A stretch of DNA of 64,000 nt, from contig NZ_AP024238.1 of NCBI RefSeq assembly GCF_019973615.1, positions 372,001-436,000 on the forward strand, in the 5' to 3' direction. Below, piece after piece: positions 1-10,015 of the stretch (within the stretch, counting starts at the first letter, position 1; every line of letters starts with the position of its first letter). The position numbers and the translations under genes were made by a program. The notes under the pieces were generated by a model that did not search any database, was not told where the DNA came from, and saw only the letters and a list, made by a program, of their open reading frames with translations. Source of the stretch: Rhodoferax lithotrophicus. Lineage in GTDB: Bacteria > Pseudomonadota > Gammaproteobacteria > Burkholderiales > Burkholderiaceae_C.

Positions 1-2
1 AT

Positions 3-872
3 GTCGCGGTGATGCCCGCGGCCACACACGTCAGCGGCAAACTGCTGGTGGTGATTCACGGGCTGTGTATGAATGACTTGCAATGGAACGCTCAGCACGC
101 CGGGGAGCCCGTCAACCACGCCAGCCAGCTGGCGCAGGCACTGGGCTATACCCCGATCTATGTGCGCTACAACTCGGGTCTGCATGTGTCCGAGAACGGT
201 CATACCCTGGCCCGCCAACTGGACGATCTGTTGTTGCACTGGCCGGTGCCAGTGACCGAACTCAGTGTGCTGGCCCACAGCATGGGTGGTCTGGTGATAC
301 GCAGCGCCGTGCAGTCGGCACAACTGCATGGCTGGCTATGGCCCAGGCAGTTGAAGAACATCGTTTTCCTGGGTACGCCACACCATGGTGCGCCGCTGGA
401 GCGTGCGGGTAACTGGGTGGATGTGCTGCTGGGCAGCACGCCCTACAGCCGCCCGTTTGCCAAGCTGGGGCAGTTGCGAAGCAGTGGGGTGACTGACCTG
501 CGTTATGGCTTTGTGCTGGATTCAGACTGGCAAGGCCATGACCGGTTTCGCCGCACGCCTGACAGCCGGACACCCCTGCCTTTGCCCGATGGTGTGAACT
601 GCTTTGCTGTGGCAGCCACCACGGCCGCCAAACGTGGCTTGCTGGCGGATCGTTTGCTGGGGGATGGTCTGGTGCCGCTGCGCAGTGCCCTGGGTCAGCA
701 TGATGAAGTTGCACGGCAACTGCACTTTGCGCAAGAGTACATTGCCTACCGTACCCATCACATGCAATTGCTCAGTAGCCCGGTCGTGACGCAACAGGTG
801 TTAGCCTGGTTTGGACGAGTGCAGGAATACCCAGCTAGCCATCTTGAAATCATCTCCAACGTCCCCAAATAG
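3..872 (+). CDS. alpha/beta-hydrolase (lipase/PGAP1-like), probably 5'-partial
   Basis: This is a serine hydrolase of the alpha/beta fold, probably a lipase or esterase. The frame is open to the left edge of the window, so the true start may lie upstream; internal starts are GTG at 9 and ATG at 12. Numbering from the GTG, the oxyanion-loop HG is at residues 17-18 after a hydrophobic strand, and the nucleophile elbow AHSMGG has its serine near 91. An LGTPHHG segment near 121-127 is typical of PGAP1/lipase relatives. Candidate triad partners are D219 (in LGDGLVP) and H250 or H251 (in YRTHHM). No signal peptide is visible in the part present. The gene's last 30 bases carry the heat-shock promoter of htpG. 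The substrate is unknown. Confidence 0.85.
   Translation, partial: VAVMPAATHVSGKLLVVIHGLCMNDLQWNAQHAGEPVNHASQLAQALGYTPIYVRYNSGLHVSENGHTLARQLDDLLLHWPVPVTELSVLAHSMGGLVIRSAVQSAQLHGWLWPRQLKNIVFLGTPHHGAPLERAGNWVDVLLGSTPYSRPFAKLGQLRSSGVTDLRYGFVLDSDWQGHDRFRRTPDSRTPLPLPDGVNCFAVAATTAAKRGLLADRLLGDGLVPLRSALGQHDEVARQLHFAQEYIAYRTHHMQLLSSPVVTQQVLAWFGRVQEYPASHLEIISNVPK
843..870 (+). promoter_or_regulatory. sigma-32 type heat-shock promoter of htpG
   Basis: CTTGAAA (843-849) is followed after 13 bases by CCCCAAAT (863-870). This fits the E. coli sigma-32 consensus CTTGAAA-N11-16-CCCCATNT with one mismatch. It lies inside the 3' end of the preceding hydrolase gene and about 68 bases upstream of the htpG start. 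The hsp20 gene in this window has the same arrangement with the same 13-base spacer. Confidence 0.75.
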
Positions 873-937
873 CGCATTGCTTGAGTGCCAGCATTCGTTT
901 TTGCTGGTTTTTATTTTTTGAGAAGACGCCAATCTCC

Positions 938-2920
938 ATGACCAAACAAACCCTTTCCTTTCAGGCTGAAGTGGCTCAACTGCTGCACCTGGTGACCCAT
1001 TCGCTGTATTCCAACAAAGAAATTTTTCTGCGCGAGCTGATCTCCAACGCCTCTGATGCGTGTGACAAACTGCGGTTTGAAGCCATCAACGACAGTGGTT
1101 TGTACGAGAGCGACAGCGAACTCAAGGTCAAGGTCACTTTTGACAAGGATGCCAAAACGCTCACCATCACCGACAACGGCATCGGCATGAGCACCCAGGA
1201 AGCCATTGACCACCTGGGCACCATTGCCAAGAGTGGCACCAAAGATTTTGTCTCCAAACTGTCGGGCGACCAAAAGGCTGACTCGCAGCTCATTGGCCAG
1301 TTTGGTGTGGGTTTTTACAGCGGCTTCATCGTGGCAGACAAGATCACGGTGGAATCTCGTCGTGCCGGTATGAAGTCTGAAGAAGGTGTGCGCTGGATCA
1401 GCGGCGGTGCGGGCAACTTCGAGGTGGAAGCCATCACCCGCACCGAGCGCGGCACCAGCGTGATCTTGCACTTGCGCGAAGACGCGATGGACTATGCCTC
1501 TGCCTGGAAGGTCAAGAGCATCATCAACAAATACTCGGACCACATCAGTTTGCCGATCCTGATGGAAAAAGAAGAGTGGAAAGACGGCGAACTCATCAAC
1601 CCAAGCGACGAAAACGGTGGCCGCCAGCCTGGTGCCATGGTCAAGACCGGTGAATGGGAAACCATCAACAAGGCCAATGCCATCTGGGCACGGGCCAAGA
1701 AAGATGTCACGCAAGAGCAGTACAACGAGTTCTACAAACAGATCAGCCACGACTTCGAAGCCCCGCTGGCCCACACCCACAACCGCGTGGAAGGCAGTAC
1801 CGAATACACCCAGCTGCTCTACATTCCCGGTAAAGCCCCGTTTGACCTGTACAACCGCGAAAAATCGGCCGGGGTCAAGCTGTATGTGAAGCGCGTCTTC
1901 ATCATGGACGATGCCGAGGCGCTGTTGCCGACCTATCTGCGTTTTGTCAAAGGCGTGGTCGATTCGGCCGATTTGCCACTCAACGTGAGCCGCGAGTTGC
2001 TGCAGGAAAGCCGCGACGTGAAAGCCATTCGCGAAGGCTGTACCAAGCGCGTGCTGGGTATGCTGGAAGACTTGGCCAAGAACGACAAGTTGCCAGAGGC
2101 CTCCGCCGAGGGTGTGACCGATGTTTTGAGCGCCGAAGACAAGGCTGAAGCCGAGAAAAATGCTGGCAAATACACCAAGTTCTACAAGGAATTTGGCGCG
2201 GTGCTCAAGGAAGGCCTGGGCGAAGACTATGCGAACAAAGAGCGCCTGGCCAAGCTGTTGCGCTTTGCCTCCAGCACCACCGATGCCGTGAGTGTCAGCT
2301 TTGCCGACTACAAAGCCCGCATGAAAGAAGGCCAGGAAGCCATCTACTACATCACCGCTGACAACGCCGCCGCTGCCAAAAACAGCCCGCAACTGGAAGT
2401 GTTCAAGAAAAAGGGCATCGAAGTCTTGTTGATGACCGACCGTGTGGACGAATGGGCGCTGAACTACCTGCAAGACTTTGAGGGCACGCCGCTGCAAAGT
2501 GTGGCCAAAGGGGCCGTGGATCTGGGCAAGCTGCAAGACGAAGCGGAAAAGAAAGCCGCAGAAGAAGCCGCCGAAACCTTCAAACCCCTGCTGGCCAAGC
2601 TGAAAGAAGCGTTGAAAGACAAGGCTGAAGACGTGCGTGTGACCACCCGCCTGGTTGACAGCCCGGCCTGCCTGGTGGTGCAAGACAACGGCATGAGCAC
2701 CCAGCTGGCACGTATGCTCAAGCAAGCCGGTCAATCTGCACCGGAAGTCAAGCCGGTGCTGGAAGTGAACGCCGAACACCCGCTGGTGAAAAAGCTCGAT
2801 GGTTCGGTGCACTTTAATGACCTGGCCCACATCCTGTTCGACCAGGCCCTGCTGGCCGAAGGTGGTTTGCCCGAAGATCCTTCGGCCTATGTGAAGCGTG
2901 TGAATGCGTTGCTGGCGTGA
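938..2920 (+). CDS. htpG: molecular chaperone HtpG (Hsp90)
   Basis: This encodes the bacterial Hsp90, a cytosolic ATP-dependent homodimeric chaperone that remodels client proteins. The predicted product is 660 aa, near the usual 620-660. The start at 938 gives the family N-terminus [12 protein letters not shown]; an upstream in-frame codon at 881 would add an unusual 19-residue extension. The GHKL ATP-binding motifs are clear: SNASDA near residue 34, DNGIGMS near 82, GTKDF near 100, and [10 protein letters not shown] near 120. The middle domain and C-terminal dimerisation domain follow, without the eukaryotic MEEVD tail. A sigma-32 promoter lies upstream and a hairpin terminator downstream, so it is probably a single-gene heat-shock unit. 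Confidence 0.98.
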   Translation: MTKQTLSFQAEVAQLLHLVTHSLYSNKEIFLRELISNASDACDKLRFEAINDSGLYESDSELKVKVTFDKDAKTLTITDNGIGMSTQEAIDHLGTIAKSGTKDFVSKLSGDQKADSQLIGQFGVGFYSGFIVADKITVESRRAGMKSEEGVRWISGGAGNFEVEAITRTERGTSVILHLREDAMDYASAWKVKSIINKYSDHISLPILMEKEEWKDGELINPSDENGGRQPGAMVKTGEWETINKANAIWARAKKDVTQEQYNEFYKQISHDFEAPLAHTHNRVEGSTEYTQLLYIPGKAPFDLYNREKSAGVKLYVKRVFIMDDAEALLPTYLRFVKGVVDSADLPLNVSRELLQESRDVKAIREGCTKRVLGMLEDLAKNDKLPEASAEGVTDVLSAEDKAEAEKNAGKYTKFYKEFGAVLKEGLGEDYANKERLAKLLRFASSTTDAVSVSFADYKARMKEGQEAIYYITADNAAAAKNSPQLEVFKKKGIEVLLMTDRVDEWALNYLQDFEGTPLQSVAKGAVDLGKLQDEAEKKAAEEAAETFKPLLAKLKEALKDKAEDVRVTTRLVDSPACLVVQDNGMSTQLARMLKQAGQSAPEVKPVLEVNAEHPLVKKLDGSVHFNDLAHILFDQALLAEGGLPEDPSAYVKRVNALLA

Positions 2921-2943
2921 GCTGGTTGATTTTGATATCAAAT

Positions 2944-2997
2944 AGGGCCTTGGCCCTTTATAAATAGGCGTAGACAGCTATTTAATTCATAGTAAAT
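2944..2997. repeat. dispersed AGCTAT-type repeat (family B)
   Basis: This contains a short perfect hairpin (AGGGCC-TT-GGCCCT, 2944-2957) followed by an AGCTATTTAATTCATAG segment. It belongs to the same dispersed family as the copies near 24.2, 39.7, 54.9 and 57.3 kb. It sits between htpG and its terminator. Confidence 0.6.
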
Positions 2998-3008
2998 CAT
3001 GCGCCTTA

Positions 3009-3042
3009 AAGCCCCGCAGTCGTGAGACTGGCGGGGCTTTTA
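3009..3042 (+). terminator. rho-independent terminator after htpG
   Basis: A GC-rich stem GCCCCGC (3011-3017) pairs with GCGGGGC (3031-3037), extended by AGTC/GACT with one bulged G. The loop is GTGA and a run of T follows. It is the natural end of the htpG transcript. Confidence 0.85.
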
Positions 3043-3217
3043 TCTTGGATTTTTGAAAACGATAGGTGTCATGGTTCTTGCCGACCATCTGTGTTTCACC
3101 TGTCGACAAGTAGAATGTTTTTTTCTTGTATCACCATCACATCAGGGATGATCACAAAGACTTTTGAGCTGGGTGAGAGCTGCTTGAAAGCCGTCAAACT
3201 CCCTGCAAGGACAACGT

Positions 3218-5995
3218 ATGGTTAAGTTGGGTTTGAAGGGACATCTGGCGCTCAGTATCGGTGCGCTGGCGCTGTTCAGTTCCCTGTTGGTGAGCCAAAT
3301 CGCCAGCCAACTGAGTCAATCCCAAATCGAGCGTGATCAGAGCGCACTTTTGCAGAATATTGCTGTCCGCATGACATCGCAATTAGCGCATGACATGAGC
3401 ACCCGGGGCAATGAAATTTTGTTTCTGACCGGGCATGATCGCATCAAAGATCCGGCCTTTCCCGCTGACCGCAAGAGAGCCATTTTTGAGCAAACCCGCC
3501 AAGCCTATCCGTACTATGCCTGGATTGGTATGGCGGATGCCAGCGGCAATATCGTCGCTGGAAGTGACAATTTGCTGGTCGGCAAAAGTGTGGCTGAGCG
3601 GGAATGGTTTATCAAAGGTAAACAAGGACTTCATTTCGGGGACGCGCACGATGCCTTTCTTTTGGCCAAATTGCTGCCCAAACCCAAGTGGGATGACTTG
3701 CCGTTGCGGCTGGTTGACCTTTCAGCCCCGGTCTATGACAACCATGGAAAATTCCTTGGCGTGATTTGTGGGCATTTGAGTCTGGACTGGGCGTTTGAGG
3801 TGCGGGAAACCATGTTGGATCAACTGTCCCGCGAACACCTGGATGTGGTTGTGCTCAACAAGGAGGGCAAGGTACTGATGGGTACCCCTCAACTGCCGTC
3901 CTTGAAGGTTGAATTGGCCTCGCTCAAAACGTACCAGGGGTTGACGAACAATCAGCGGCAGGTTGCTGTTGAAACATGGCCCGATCAGCAGCGTTACCTG
4001 ACTGCGGCAGTGCGTGAAGTGCCGTTTCGCAATTACCCGGGCATGGGCTGGACAGTGGTTGCCCGCAAGTCAGAGGCCTCTGCGTTTGGCCCCGCACAAG
4101 ATTTGTCACGTTTGATCCTGATCGGTGGGCTGGCCACGGCGTTGGTGTTCAGTGCCATTTTGTGGTTTGTCCTGAATCGACATCTGCGTCCGCTGGAAGC
4201 GTTGTCAGCCGCTGCTGAAAAAATTCGCCATGAGGATCTCGGTACAGAAATCCCTCAACCAACGGGGGGCGGAGAATTGGCGATATTTGCCCGATCTCTC
4301 ACCTCGCTGGTGAGCTCGCTGCAGCATAAAAATGCCGAACTCCGGTTGTCTGCGCGTGTGTTCGATGAGAGTGGCCAGGGGATTTTGATCTCGGATCAGC
4401 ACAATCACATCATTCGGGTTAACCGAGCCTTCAGTCGCATCACCGGGTATCTTCCAGAAGATTGGCAGGGTAAAACACCCGCCATGCTGAGTTCGGGCCG
4501 TCACGGTGCGGACTTCTATCAAGCCATGTGGAACACTGTTATCCGAAACGGCAGTTGGCAAGGCGAAGTCTGGAATCGCTCCAAAGGTGGGCATGTCTAT
4601 CCTGAGTGGCTGACCATCAACACCCTCAAGGATGAACGAGGCAGCATCACCCATTTCATCGGTATTTTTGACGACATTACCGAGAAAAAAGACTACGAAC
4701 GTCGGCTGGTTCATCTGGCCAACTATGACCAGCTCACCGATTTGCCCAACAGGCATTTGATGCAAAAAGACGTGGAGTTGCAGATTGCCCAGATGAGGCA
4801 AAACAATCACGGCATGGCGCTGATGTTTGTTGATCTGGATAAGTTCAAGCACATCAATGACACCTTGGGGCATCCGGCAGGCGACATGGTGCTGAGAGAA
4901 GTTGCCAACCGCTTCAAGGCGCAGATTGAACCGGGCAGTATTTTGGCGCGCTGGGGTGGTGATGAATTTGTGGTGGCAATTCCTGGGGCAGACGGCATCA
5001 AGGCGGCCAGCGTGGCCAAGCTATTGATCGAGTCCTTGCGGCGACCCTTCAGCATTGAGGGAGGCCGGTACCACATCAGCATGAGTGCCGGTATTGCCAT
5101 TTATCCGGCTGATGGGCGCAACGTGGACAGTTTGCTGCGCTGTGCAGACACCGCCATGTACAAGGCCAAACAGGAAGGGGCCAACGTGTACCGTTTTTAT
5201 GAAAGTGCGATGAATGCGGGCGTGGAGCGTTTCCTGAAAATAGACAATGCCCTGAGGCACGCACTGGACAACCATGGGCAGAACCTCTCCCTGGCGTTTC
5301 AGCCCCAATACAGTGTGGATGGTGAGCGTATTTTGAGTGCCGAGGTGTTGATCCGCTGGCATCATCCCGAGTTTGGTCAGGTCAGTCCGGCCCAGTTCAT
5401 TCCGATTGCAGAAGATACAGGTCAAATTTCCTTGCTCGGGAACTGGATCATTGATGCCACCGTGCGCAGTTACGCGGTCTTGGTTCGCGCTGGGCATGAG
5501 CTCCCTTTGTCCATCAATATTTCAGCGCTTCAACTGCGAGACCCCCGTTTGACCATGACGCTGCATGACGCGTGTGTTCAATTCCATGTTCCGCCCCACA
5601 ACATCATGGTGGAAGTGACCGAGTCGGCCATCATGAGTGATGAAATCAAAGTGATGGAAACCCTCAAGACACTCAAGGCGCATGGGTATCGCATTTCCAT
5701 TGACGACTTCGGAACGGGATATTCCTGCCTGAATTACATCCAGAAAATTCGTCCTGCAGAAATCAAGGTCGATCAAAGTTTTGTGGGCAAGATGCTCACC
5801 GACCGTGACAGTCACAGCATTGTTGAATTCACGCTTGGCCTCGCCAGCAGCATGGGCATGGAGGTGGTTGCGGAAGGTGTTGAAACAGAGGCGCAACGCC
5901 AGGAGTTGCAAAGACTTGGAAATATCAAGTTGCAAGGCTATCTGCTCAGTCGACCCATACCTTTGGAACAGATGATGGCGTTGCTGGAGGCTTAG
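3218..5995 (+). CDS. membrane-bound Cache-HAMP-PAS-GGDEF-EAL cyclic-di-GMP enzyme
   Basis: This is a 925-aa two-output c-di-GMP signalling protein. An N-terminal membrane segment (about 10-30) is followed by a periplasmic sensor region (about 35-290) that looks like a double Cache domain. A second membrane segment lies at about 298-320. Next come HAMP (about 320-370), PAS (about 380-490), GGDEF (about 500-660) and EAL (about 680-920). The diguanylate cyclase signature is the canonical RWGGDEF (GGDEF at 580-584). The phosphodiesterase domain begins with EVLIRW at 709 and contains DDFGTGYS at 829, so both activities may be retained. The start has an AAGGA ribosome site at 3207-3211. The gene is monocistronic and converges with the next gene, sharing overlapping stop codons. 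Confidence 0.95.
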   Translation: MVKLGLKGHLALSIGALALFSSLLVSQIASQLSQSQIERDQSALLQNIAVRMTSQLAHDMSTRGNEILFLTGHDRIKDPAFPADRKRAIFEQTRQAYPYYAWIGMADASGNIVAGSDNLLVGKSVAEREWFIKGKQGLHFGDAHDAFLLAKLLPKPKWDDLPLRLVDLSAPVYDNHGKFLGVICGHLSLDWAFEVRETMLDQLSREHLDVVVLNKEGKVLMGTPQLPSLKVELASLKTYQGLTNNQRQVAVETWPDQQRYLTAAVREVPFRNYPGMGWTVVARKSEASAFGPAQDLSRLILIGGLATALVFSAILWFVLNRHLRPLEALSAAAEKIRHEDLGTEIPQPTGGGELAIFARSLTSLVSSLQHKNAELRLSARVFDESGQGILISDQHNHIIRVNRAFSRITGYLPEDWQGKTPAMLSSGRHGADFYQAMWNTVIRNGSWQGEVWNRSKGGHVYPEWLTINTLKDERGSITHFIGIFDDITEKKDYERRLVHLANYDQLTDLPNRHLMQKDVELQIAQMRQNNHGMALMFVDLDKFKHINDTLGHPAGDMVLREVANRFKAQIEPGSILARWGGDEFVVAIPGADGIKAASVAKLLIESLRRPFSIEGGRYHISMSAGIAIYPADGRNVDSLLRCADTAMYKAKQEGANVYRFYESAMNAGVERFLKIDNALRHALDNHGQNLSLAFQPQYSVDGERILSAEVLIRWHHPEFGQVSPAQFIPIAEDTGQISLLGNWIIDATVRSYAVLVRAGHELPLSINISALQLRDPRLTMTLHDACVQFHVPPHNIMVEVTESAIMSDEIKVMETLKTLKAHGYRISIDDFGTGYSCLNYIQKIRPAEIKVDQSFVGKMLTDRDSHSIVEFTLGLASSMGMEVVAEGVETEAQRQELQRLGNIKLQGYLLSRPIPLEQMMALLEA

Positions 5996-7236
5996 CTTTT
6001 CAAAAGCTCAGTCTGGCGGGGCTGGTTTTCAAATTGATCCCTTTGGGCCAGACCCGGAAACAGCTTGAACCACAGGGCCGCCACCGCCAGTGTACCCAGG
6101 CCACCGATCACCACCGAAGCCACCGGCCCCACTGCGGCAGCCAGTGCACCGGACTCAAATTCCCCCAACTGGTTGGAAGCCCCGATGAACAGAGAGTTCA
6201 CCGCCGACACCCGGCCACGGATGTCATCCGGCGTGTCCAGTTGCATGATCGTCAGACGGATCACCACACTGACGTTGTCCGCCGCACCAGCCAGCGCCAA
6301 GGCCAGCATGGACAGGCCGATGTGGGTGGACAAACCAAACGCCAAAGTGGCCAGACCGAAAACGGCCACAGCGGCCAACAGCTTATGTCCCACCCGGCGA
6401 TGCAGGGGCCAGCGCATCAGTGCCAAAGACATCAGCAGTGCGCCCACTGACGGTGCGGCCCGCAGCAGCCCCAGGCCCTGCGGGCCGGTGTGCAGGATGT
6501 CCTTGGCGTAGATCGGCAGCAAAGCCGTCGCGCCGCCCAGAAGCACGGCAAACAAGTCCAGCGACAAAGCCCCCAGCAGCACCTTTTGCCGCCACACGAA
6601 GGCCAGTCCGGCCAGGGTCGAGCGCCAGCTCACGGCGTTCTGGTTGGCCTGGTGCGCATAGCGAACGCCCAGCGTCAACCCGGTGGACACCAGCAGCAGG
6701 GCGGTGCAACTGGCGTACACCGCCGTCGCCCCGGCCATGTAAATGAGCCCGCCCAGAGCAGGCCCGGTGATGACGGCAAACTCCATGCCGCTGCTGCTCA
6801 GGGTCACCGCCCGTTGCAACATGGACGGGGGAACCAGCCGGGGTGTGATGGCTTGCTGGGCCGGCATCTGAAACGCACGCGCCATACCGAGCAGAATGGA
6901 CAGGCCAAGGATCAGCTCCCGACTGGTGCTGTGTTGCCAGGCTGAAAAAGCCATGGTGGCCGCCACCACGGCCTGCAGTGCCATACACGCGGCGAAGATT
7001 TTTCCCCGGTGCCAGCGGTCTGCGGCATGACCGGCTGGCAAGGTCATCAACAAGGCGGGGACAAACTGGAACAAGCCGACCAAACCCAGCGCCCAGGCAC
7101 TGCCGGTGAGGTCATACATCTGCCAGCCCACCGCCACCATCAGCATCTGGTTGGCCATAATGCCCGTCAGCCGGGCTAACCAGAAGCGCATGAACATCTT
7201 CTGGCGCAACAAGCTGGACATGGGAATGTGGGGCAT
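5992..7236 (-). CDS. MFS transporter (MFS_3/EntS-like exporter)
   Basis: This 414-aa inner-membrane protein has about 12 hydrophobic segments. The N-terminal pattern (a LARLTG segment, then VGWQMYDLTGS, then LPAGHAADRW with the loop 2-3 signature) matches the enterobactin-exporter-like branch of the major facilitator superfamily. The substrate cannot be read from sequence. The chosen start has a GAGG ribosome site seven bases upstream. Its stop overlaps the stop of the convergent GGDEF/EAL gene. No co-directional partner gene adjoins it. Confidence 0.9.
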   Translation of the reverse strand: MPHIPMSSLLRQKMFMRFWLARLTGIMANQMLMVAVGWQMYDLTGSAWALGLVGLFQFVPALLMTLPAGHAADRWHRGKIFAACMALQAVVAATMAFSAWQHSTSRELILGLSILLGMARAFQMPAQQAITPRLVPPSMLQRAVTLSSSGMEFAVITGPALGGLIYMAGATAVYASCTALLLVSTGLTLGVRYAHQANQNAVSWRSTLAGLAFVWRQKVLLGALSLDLFAVLLGGATALLPIYAKDILHTGPQGLGLLRAAPSVGALLMSLALMRWPLHRRVGHKLLAAVAVFGLATLAFGLSTHIGLSMLALALAGAADNVSVVIRLTIMQLDTPDDIRGRVSAVNSLFIGASNQLGEFESGALAAAVGPVASVVIGGLGTLAVAALWFKLFPGLAQRDQFENQPRQTELLKS

Positions 7237-7393
7237 TCAGAAACCTCGGAAATAAAGTGCAGGAAATGCCTGTGTATACGCCAGTCCAGATGGGCAACCT
7301 GGGGCAATTGCCATTGTTTGTGATGGTGGGGCTTGCCGGGATTAAAAACGAGATGTGTGTCAGTTGAGCAAACCCGCAGCAACGCTATTCAGA

Positions 7394-7756
7394 TCAAGTC
7401 GTGTGCCGTGTGCTGGTGATACATGGCTCAGTTCGCCACCCATCAGAACTGGAGATGTCTTGTAATGCCGTGCCGTTAACGGTGTAGTGAATCTCCGTTC
7501 CGTCTGGCGCATCAAGCGCGACAAGCGTGCGTTGGATCAAGGCTCGTGCTGGCTGGAAATCAGTGATATCGATATCAACCCGGTGAAATGCCAAGTGAGC
7601 CGGTTCACTGTCCTTCATGCGGGATAAAGAGCTTCCCCAACCCAGAACGGAGCCCACTTCCTCTGCTGTCAGGGCGGAGTCCAATCCCTCGTGGAAGATT
7701 TGCTCTCGATCTGTCACTTTGGGACCTATCGGAAGCTTGACGTAGAAAAAGTCCAT
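7394..7756 (-). CDS. hypothetical protein
   Basis: I do not recognise this family. It encodes about 120 aa beginning MDFFYVKLPIGPKV, acidic, with no membrane segment or signal peptide. In-frame ATGs upstream at 7765 and 7831 would lengthen it to 123 or 145 aa; weak GAGG and AGGA stretches precede the 7756 and 7765 starts at short spacing, so the start is unsure. An LTAEEVGSVLGWGSSL segment followed by a strand rich in charged residues recalls small effector-immunity or hypothetical proteins with a ferredoxin-like fold, but that is a guess. It stands alone between the MFS gene and the coiled-coil gene. Confidence 0.55.
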   Translation of the reverse strand: MDFFYVKLPIGPKVTDREQIFHEGLDSALTAEEVGSVLGWGSSLSRMKDSEPAHLAFHRVDIDITDFQPARALIQRTLVALDAPDGTEIHYTVNGTALQDISSSDGWRTEPCITSTRHTT

Positions 7757-7904
7757 AGACCTCATATTCCTAAATGAGCGTGAAAGTTGCAACGAAGGCA
7801 TCAAGTTGTCGCTTGACAACATCGAATCCATTTCATCAAAACGTCATGTCAACTGACTATAGCCGATGGATGTAGGAACCTGAATATCGGCTTGCAAAGC
7901 CCTC

Positions 7905-8345
7905 TCAACCTGGTGTTGGTATCTGCTGCGCGTTTTCCTGCCGCAGTTGTGCCACCAGCAGCTCTGCAGCTTCCAGTTTTTGCATCAATTGCTGGTTGGC
8001 CAGGGTCAGGCGTTCAACCTCTGCGGCCAAGTCATCGGCCACTGCCGTGACCCGCTCCCGGGTGCCGTCGCGGGTTTGCATCAGCTTGGCGTTCAGCGCA
8101 TCCAGCCAGACCATGATCTCCACCCGCGTGCTGTCCTTGTGCAGCGGGTTTTGCAGCGTGGCTTTTTTCACATCCGCGCGGCGGCACAGCTCAGACTGCG
8201 TGACCCGGCCATGGTTGAACGGGTAGATGCCTTGGTGGGCGGCAATGTCCGCCTCAATCTCGGCCATGGCGGTGCGCAGGCGTTTCAGGGCCGCTTCGGT
8301 TCTGGCGTTGCCTTTGTCGGCGGTGGTGAGGAGTGGGGTGGTCAT
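7905..8345 (-). CDS. hypothetical helix-turn-helix / coiled-coil protein
   Basis: This 146-aa mostly helical protein has a central segment of about 35 residues (VTQSELCRRADVKKATL) that reads like a helix-turn-helix. The C-terminal third has heptad-like leucine and glutamate spacing, typical of a coiled coil. The layout resembles DNA-binding accessory proteins found near mobile elements (TnpC or KfrA-like), but no family can be assigned. ATG at 8345 is preferred to the GTG at 8354. No recombinase is nearby. Confidence 0.6.
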   Translation of the reverse strand: MTTPLLTTADKGNARTEAALKRLRTAMAEIEADIAAHQGIYPFNHGRVTQSELCRRADVKKATLQNPLHKDSTRVEIMVWLDALNAKLMQTRDGTRERVTAVADDLAAEVERLTLANQQLMQKLEAAELLVAQLRQENAQQIPTPG

Positions 8346-8390
8346 GGTGGGCACTTTCTTGCGGTCGATGTTTGGCCCATTATTGTCAAC

Positions 8391-8455
8391 GAAATAGCTC
8401 TCTGGTCCAGGTAGAACGTTGGCAAGTAGCTATAAATTCAATAGTGAATTGATGC
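8391..8455. repeat. 65-bp dispersed repeat, family A, copy 1
   Basis: Begins GAAAT and ends AGCTATAAATTCAATAG followed by TGAATTGAT. Two further copies lie at 9870-9930 and 11471-11533 in the same orientation, each downstream of a gene or gene remnant. Identity is high over the last 30 bases and looser before. Confidence 0.65.
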
Positions 8456-8479
8456 CATGCCACCTTGCCGCGGTCTGCC

Positions 8480-8800
8480 TCAAAGCGCAATGACCTCGCT
8501 GAATTGAATCAGTGGGCGGGCATTGGTGTAGTTGCCAATGTCGCCCTCCAGCACACCAGCGTGTGGTGTGAAGGCGGCGATGAACGCATCGACCCCGGTG
8601 AACGTGAAATGGCACTCGGCCACAAACCCGGGGTTTGACCCTGGGCTTGTGCCCGACAGGCCACGTGCAACCGATACCCCGTTGTAGCCGGGGTGCGCGC
8701 TGAGCAAGCGGATGGACATCGGCATGTGCTGCTGAACGTAGTACGGCCAGTCAAAGTGAACGTTGTCGCTGTGGGGGTAGAGGATGCTGACGCGAACCAT
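8480..8800 (-). CDS. EthD family protein
   Basis: This 106-aa dimeric ferredoxin-like protein belongs to the EthD family, named for a gene of ethyl tert-butyl ether degradation. Members are small alpha/beta barrels, often of unknown catalytic role. The family pattern is visible: a first strand RVSILYP, a DWPYYVQQHMP helix with the conserved HMP motif, a second strand with the FVAECHF pattern, and a PLIQFSEVIAL C-terminus. An AGGA ribosome site precedes the ATG. It is divergent from the LysR gene, whose product probably controls it. Confidence 0.85.
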   Translation of the reverse strand: MVRVSILYPHSDNVHFDWPYYVQQHMPMSIRLLSAHPGYNGVSVARGLSGTSPGSNPGFVAECHFTFTGVDAFIAAFTPHAGVLEGDIGNYTNARPLIQFSEVIAL

Positions 8801-8880
8801 GGGGTGTTCCTGGGGAGTGTCTTGCGGCCCATTGCTGCAAGTGGGGGCTCAGTCTATTTGTTCACTTGATTTGAATAAAG

Positions 8881-8916
8881 AAGTGTTTTAATAAATCACT
8901 TTTCATTCATGTGAAT
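8881..8916. promoter_or_regulatory. palindromes in the EthD/LysR divergent intergenic region
   Basis: Two dyads lie between the divergent starts: AAGTG (8881-8885) with CACTT (8897-8901), and ATTCA-TG-TGAAT (8905-8916). LysR regulators usually bind interrupted dyads in such divergent regions. These are candidate operators, not demonstrated ones. Confidence 0.4.
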
Positions 8917-8923
8917 AATCAAG

Positions 8924-9859
8924 ATGCCCCAATTTCAAGCCATGGAGGTGTTCACGCGGGTGGTGGAAGCGGGCAGCTTCAGCCGCGCGGCGGTCGCCCT
9001 GGGCATGCCCAATGCCACCGCCACCACCCTGATCCAGCGCCTGGAGGCGCAGCTGGGCGTGCGGCTGCTGAACCGCACCACCCGCAGCGTCAGCGTCACG
9101 CCCGATGGCATGGCGTATTACGAGCACTGCTGCTCGATCCTGGCGCAAATGCACGACGCGCAGGAAGCCCTGGGCCAGCGCCACGCCTCGCCGAGCGGGC
9201 ATCTGCGGGTGGAGGTACCCACGCTGATGGCCCGCTGGGTCATCGTGCCCGCCTTGCCCAGTTTCTTTGCGGCCTATCCTGACATCCAGCTCGAACTGAG
9301 CTGCAGCGAAAGCCGCACCGCCTTGCTGGAAAACGGCATCGACTGCGCGGTGTGGAGTGGCGACATTGAAGATAGCAGCCTGGTCGCCCGGCCGGTCGGT
9401 CAGCTCTACCTGGCCACCTGTGCCGCCCCCAGCTACCTGGCCGCGCAGGGCCGCCCGACGCATCCGCGCGATCTGGCGACGCACCGCTGCGTGCAGCATC
9501 TGTTTCAGCATTCCGGCCGACTCGCCGAATGGACCTTTGCCAAGGACAGCGACTATCTGAAAATCCCGATGAAAGGCAGCCTGTGCGTCAACGACGAAAA
9601 CAGCTACTTGGCCGCCGCCGAGGCCGGCCTGGGCATCGCACGTATACCGGCCTTTGTGCTGAAAGAGGCCATGCAGCGCGGCAGCCTGGACCCGGTGCTG
9701 AGCGAATGGCTGCCCGACCCCTTGCCGCTGAACGTGGTCTACCCCCAGCGCCGCCACCTGTCAGGCAAGGTGCGTGTTTTTGTGGACTGGATCGCTGCTT
9801 TGTTCAAGGAGCATGACGGGATACAACTGCGCTCCAGTGTGCACTTTGCTGGGGGCTGA
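8924..9859 (+). CDS. LysR family transcriptional regulator
   Basis: This 311-aa DNA-binding regulator has an N-terminal winged helix-turn-helix (residues about 3-62) with the usual FTRVVEAGSFSRAAVALGM and RLEAQLGVRLLNRTTR pattern. A periplasmic-binding-protein-like effector domain follows (about 90-300). It belongs to the AaeR/DhcR-like group in general appearance. It is transcribed divergently from the EthD gene and probably regulates it. The last 190 bases of the gene are duplicated at 11272-11460 on the far side of the Fic/HTH pair. Confidence 0.93.
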   Translation: MPQFQAMEVFTRVVEAGSFSRAAVALGMPNATATTLIQRLEAQLGVRLLNRTTRSVSVTPDGMAYYEHCCSILAQMHDAQEALGQRHASPSGHLRVEVPTLMARWVIVPALPSFFAAYPDIQLELSCSESRTALLENGIDCAVWSGDIEDSSLVARPVGQLYLATCAAPSYLAAQGRPTHPRDLATHRCVQHLFQHSGRLAEWTFAKDSDYLKIPMKGSLCVNDENSYLAAAEAGLGIARIPAFVLKEAMQRGSLDPVLSEWLPDPLPLNVVYPQRRHLSGKVRVFVDWIAALFKEHDGIQLRSSVHFAGG

Positions 9860-9869
9860 GTTTGTGGAT

Positions 9870-9930
9870 GAAATTGCCTTCTGGCCTAGGTGGAATGTGC
9901 GTAAGCAGCTATAAATTGGATAGTTGATTG
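9870..9930. repeat. dispersed repeat, family A, copy 2
   Basis: Second copy of the family A repeat, immediately after the intact LysR gene. It has GAAATTGCC at its left end and AGCTATAAATTGG followed by ATAGTTGATTG at its right end. The same gene-then-repeat order recurs at 11272-11533. Confidence 0.6.
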
Positions 9931-10015
9931 GGTTGCTCTACCATTTCAATCACCAAGTGTTCTGGTCGGGGCGATGATCTGGTGGCTCATGTGGCTGTCG
10001 TTTTTTGGGCCTGCC

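Noticed and set aside
911..2941. 676-codon open frame antisense to htpG
   Set aside because: It mirrors a strongly conserved gene in a GC-rich genome; composition is low-complexity and no family pattern or ribosome site is seen.
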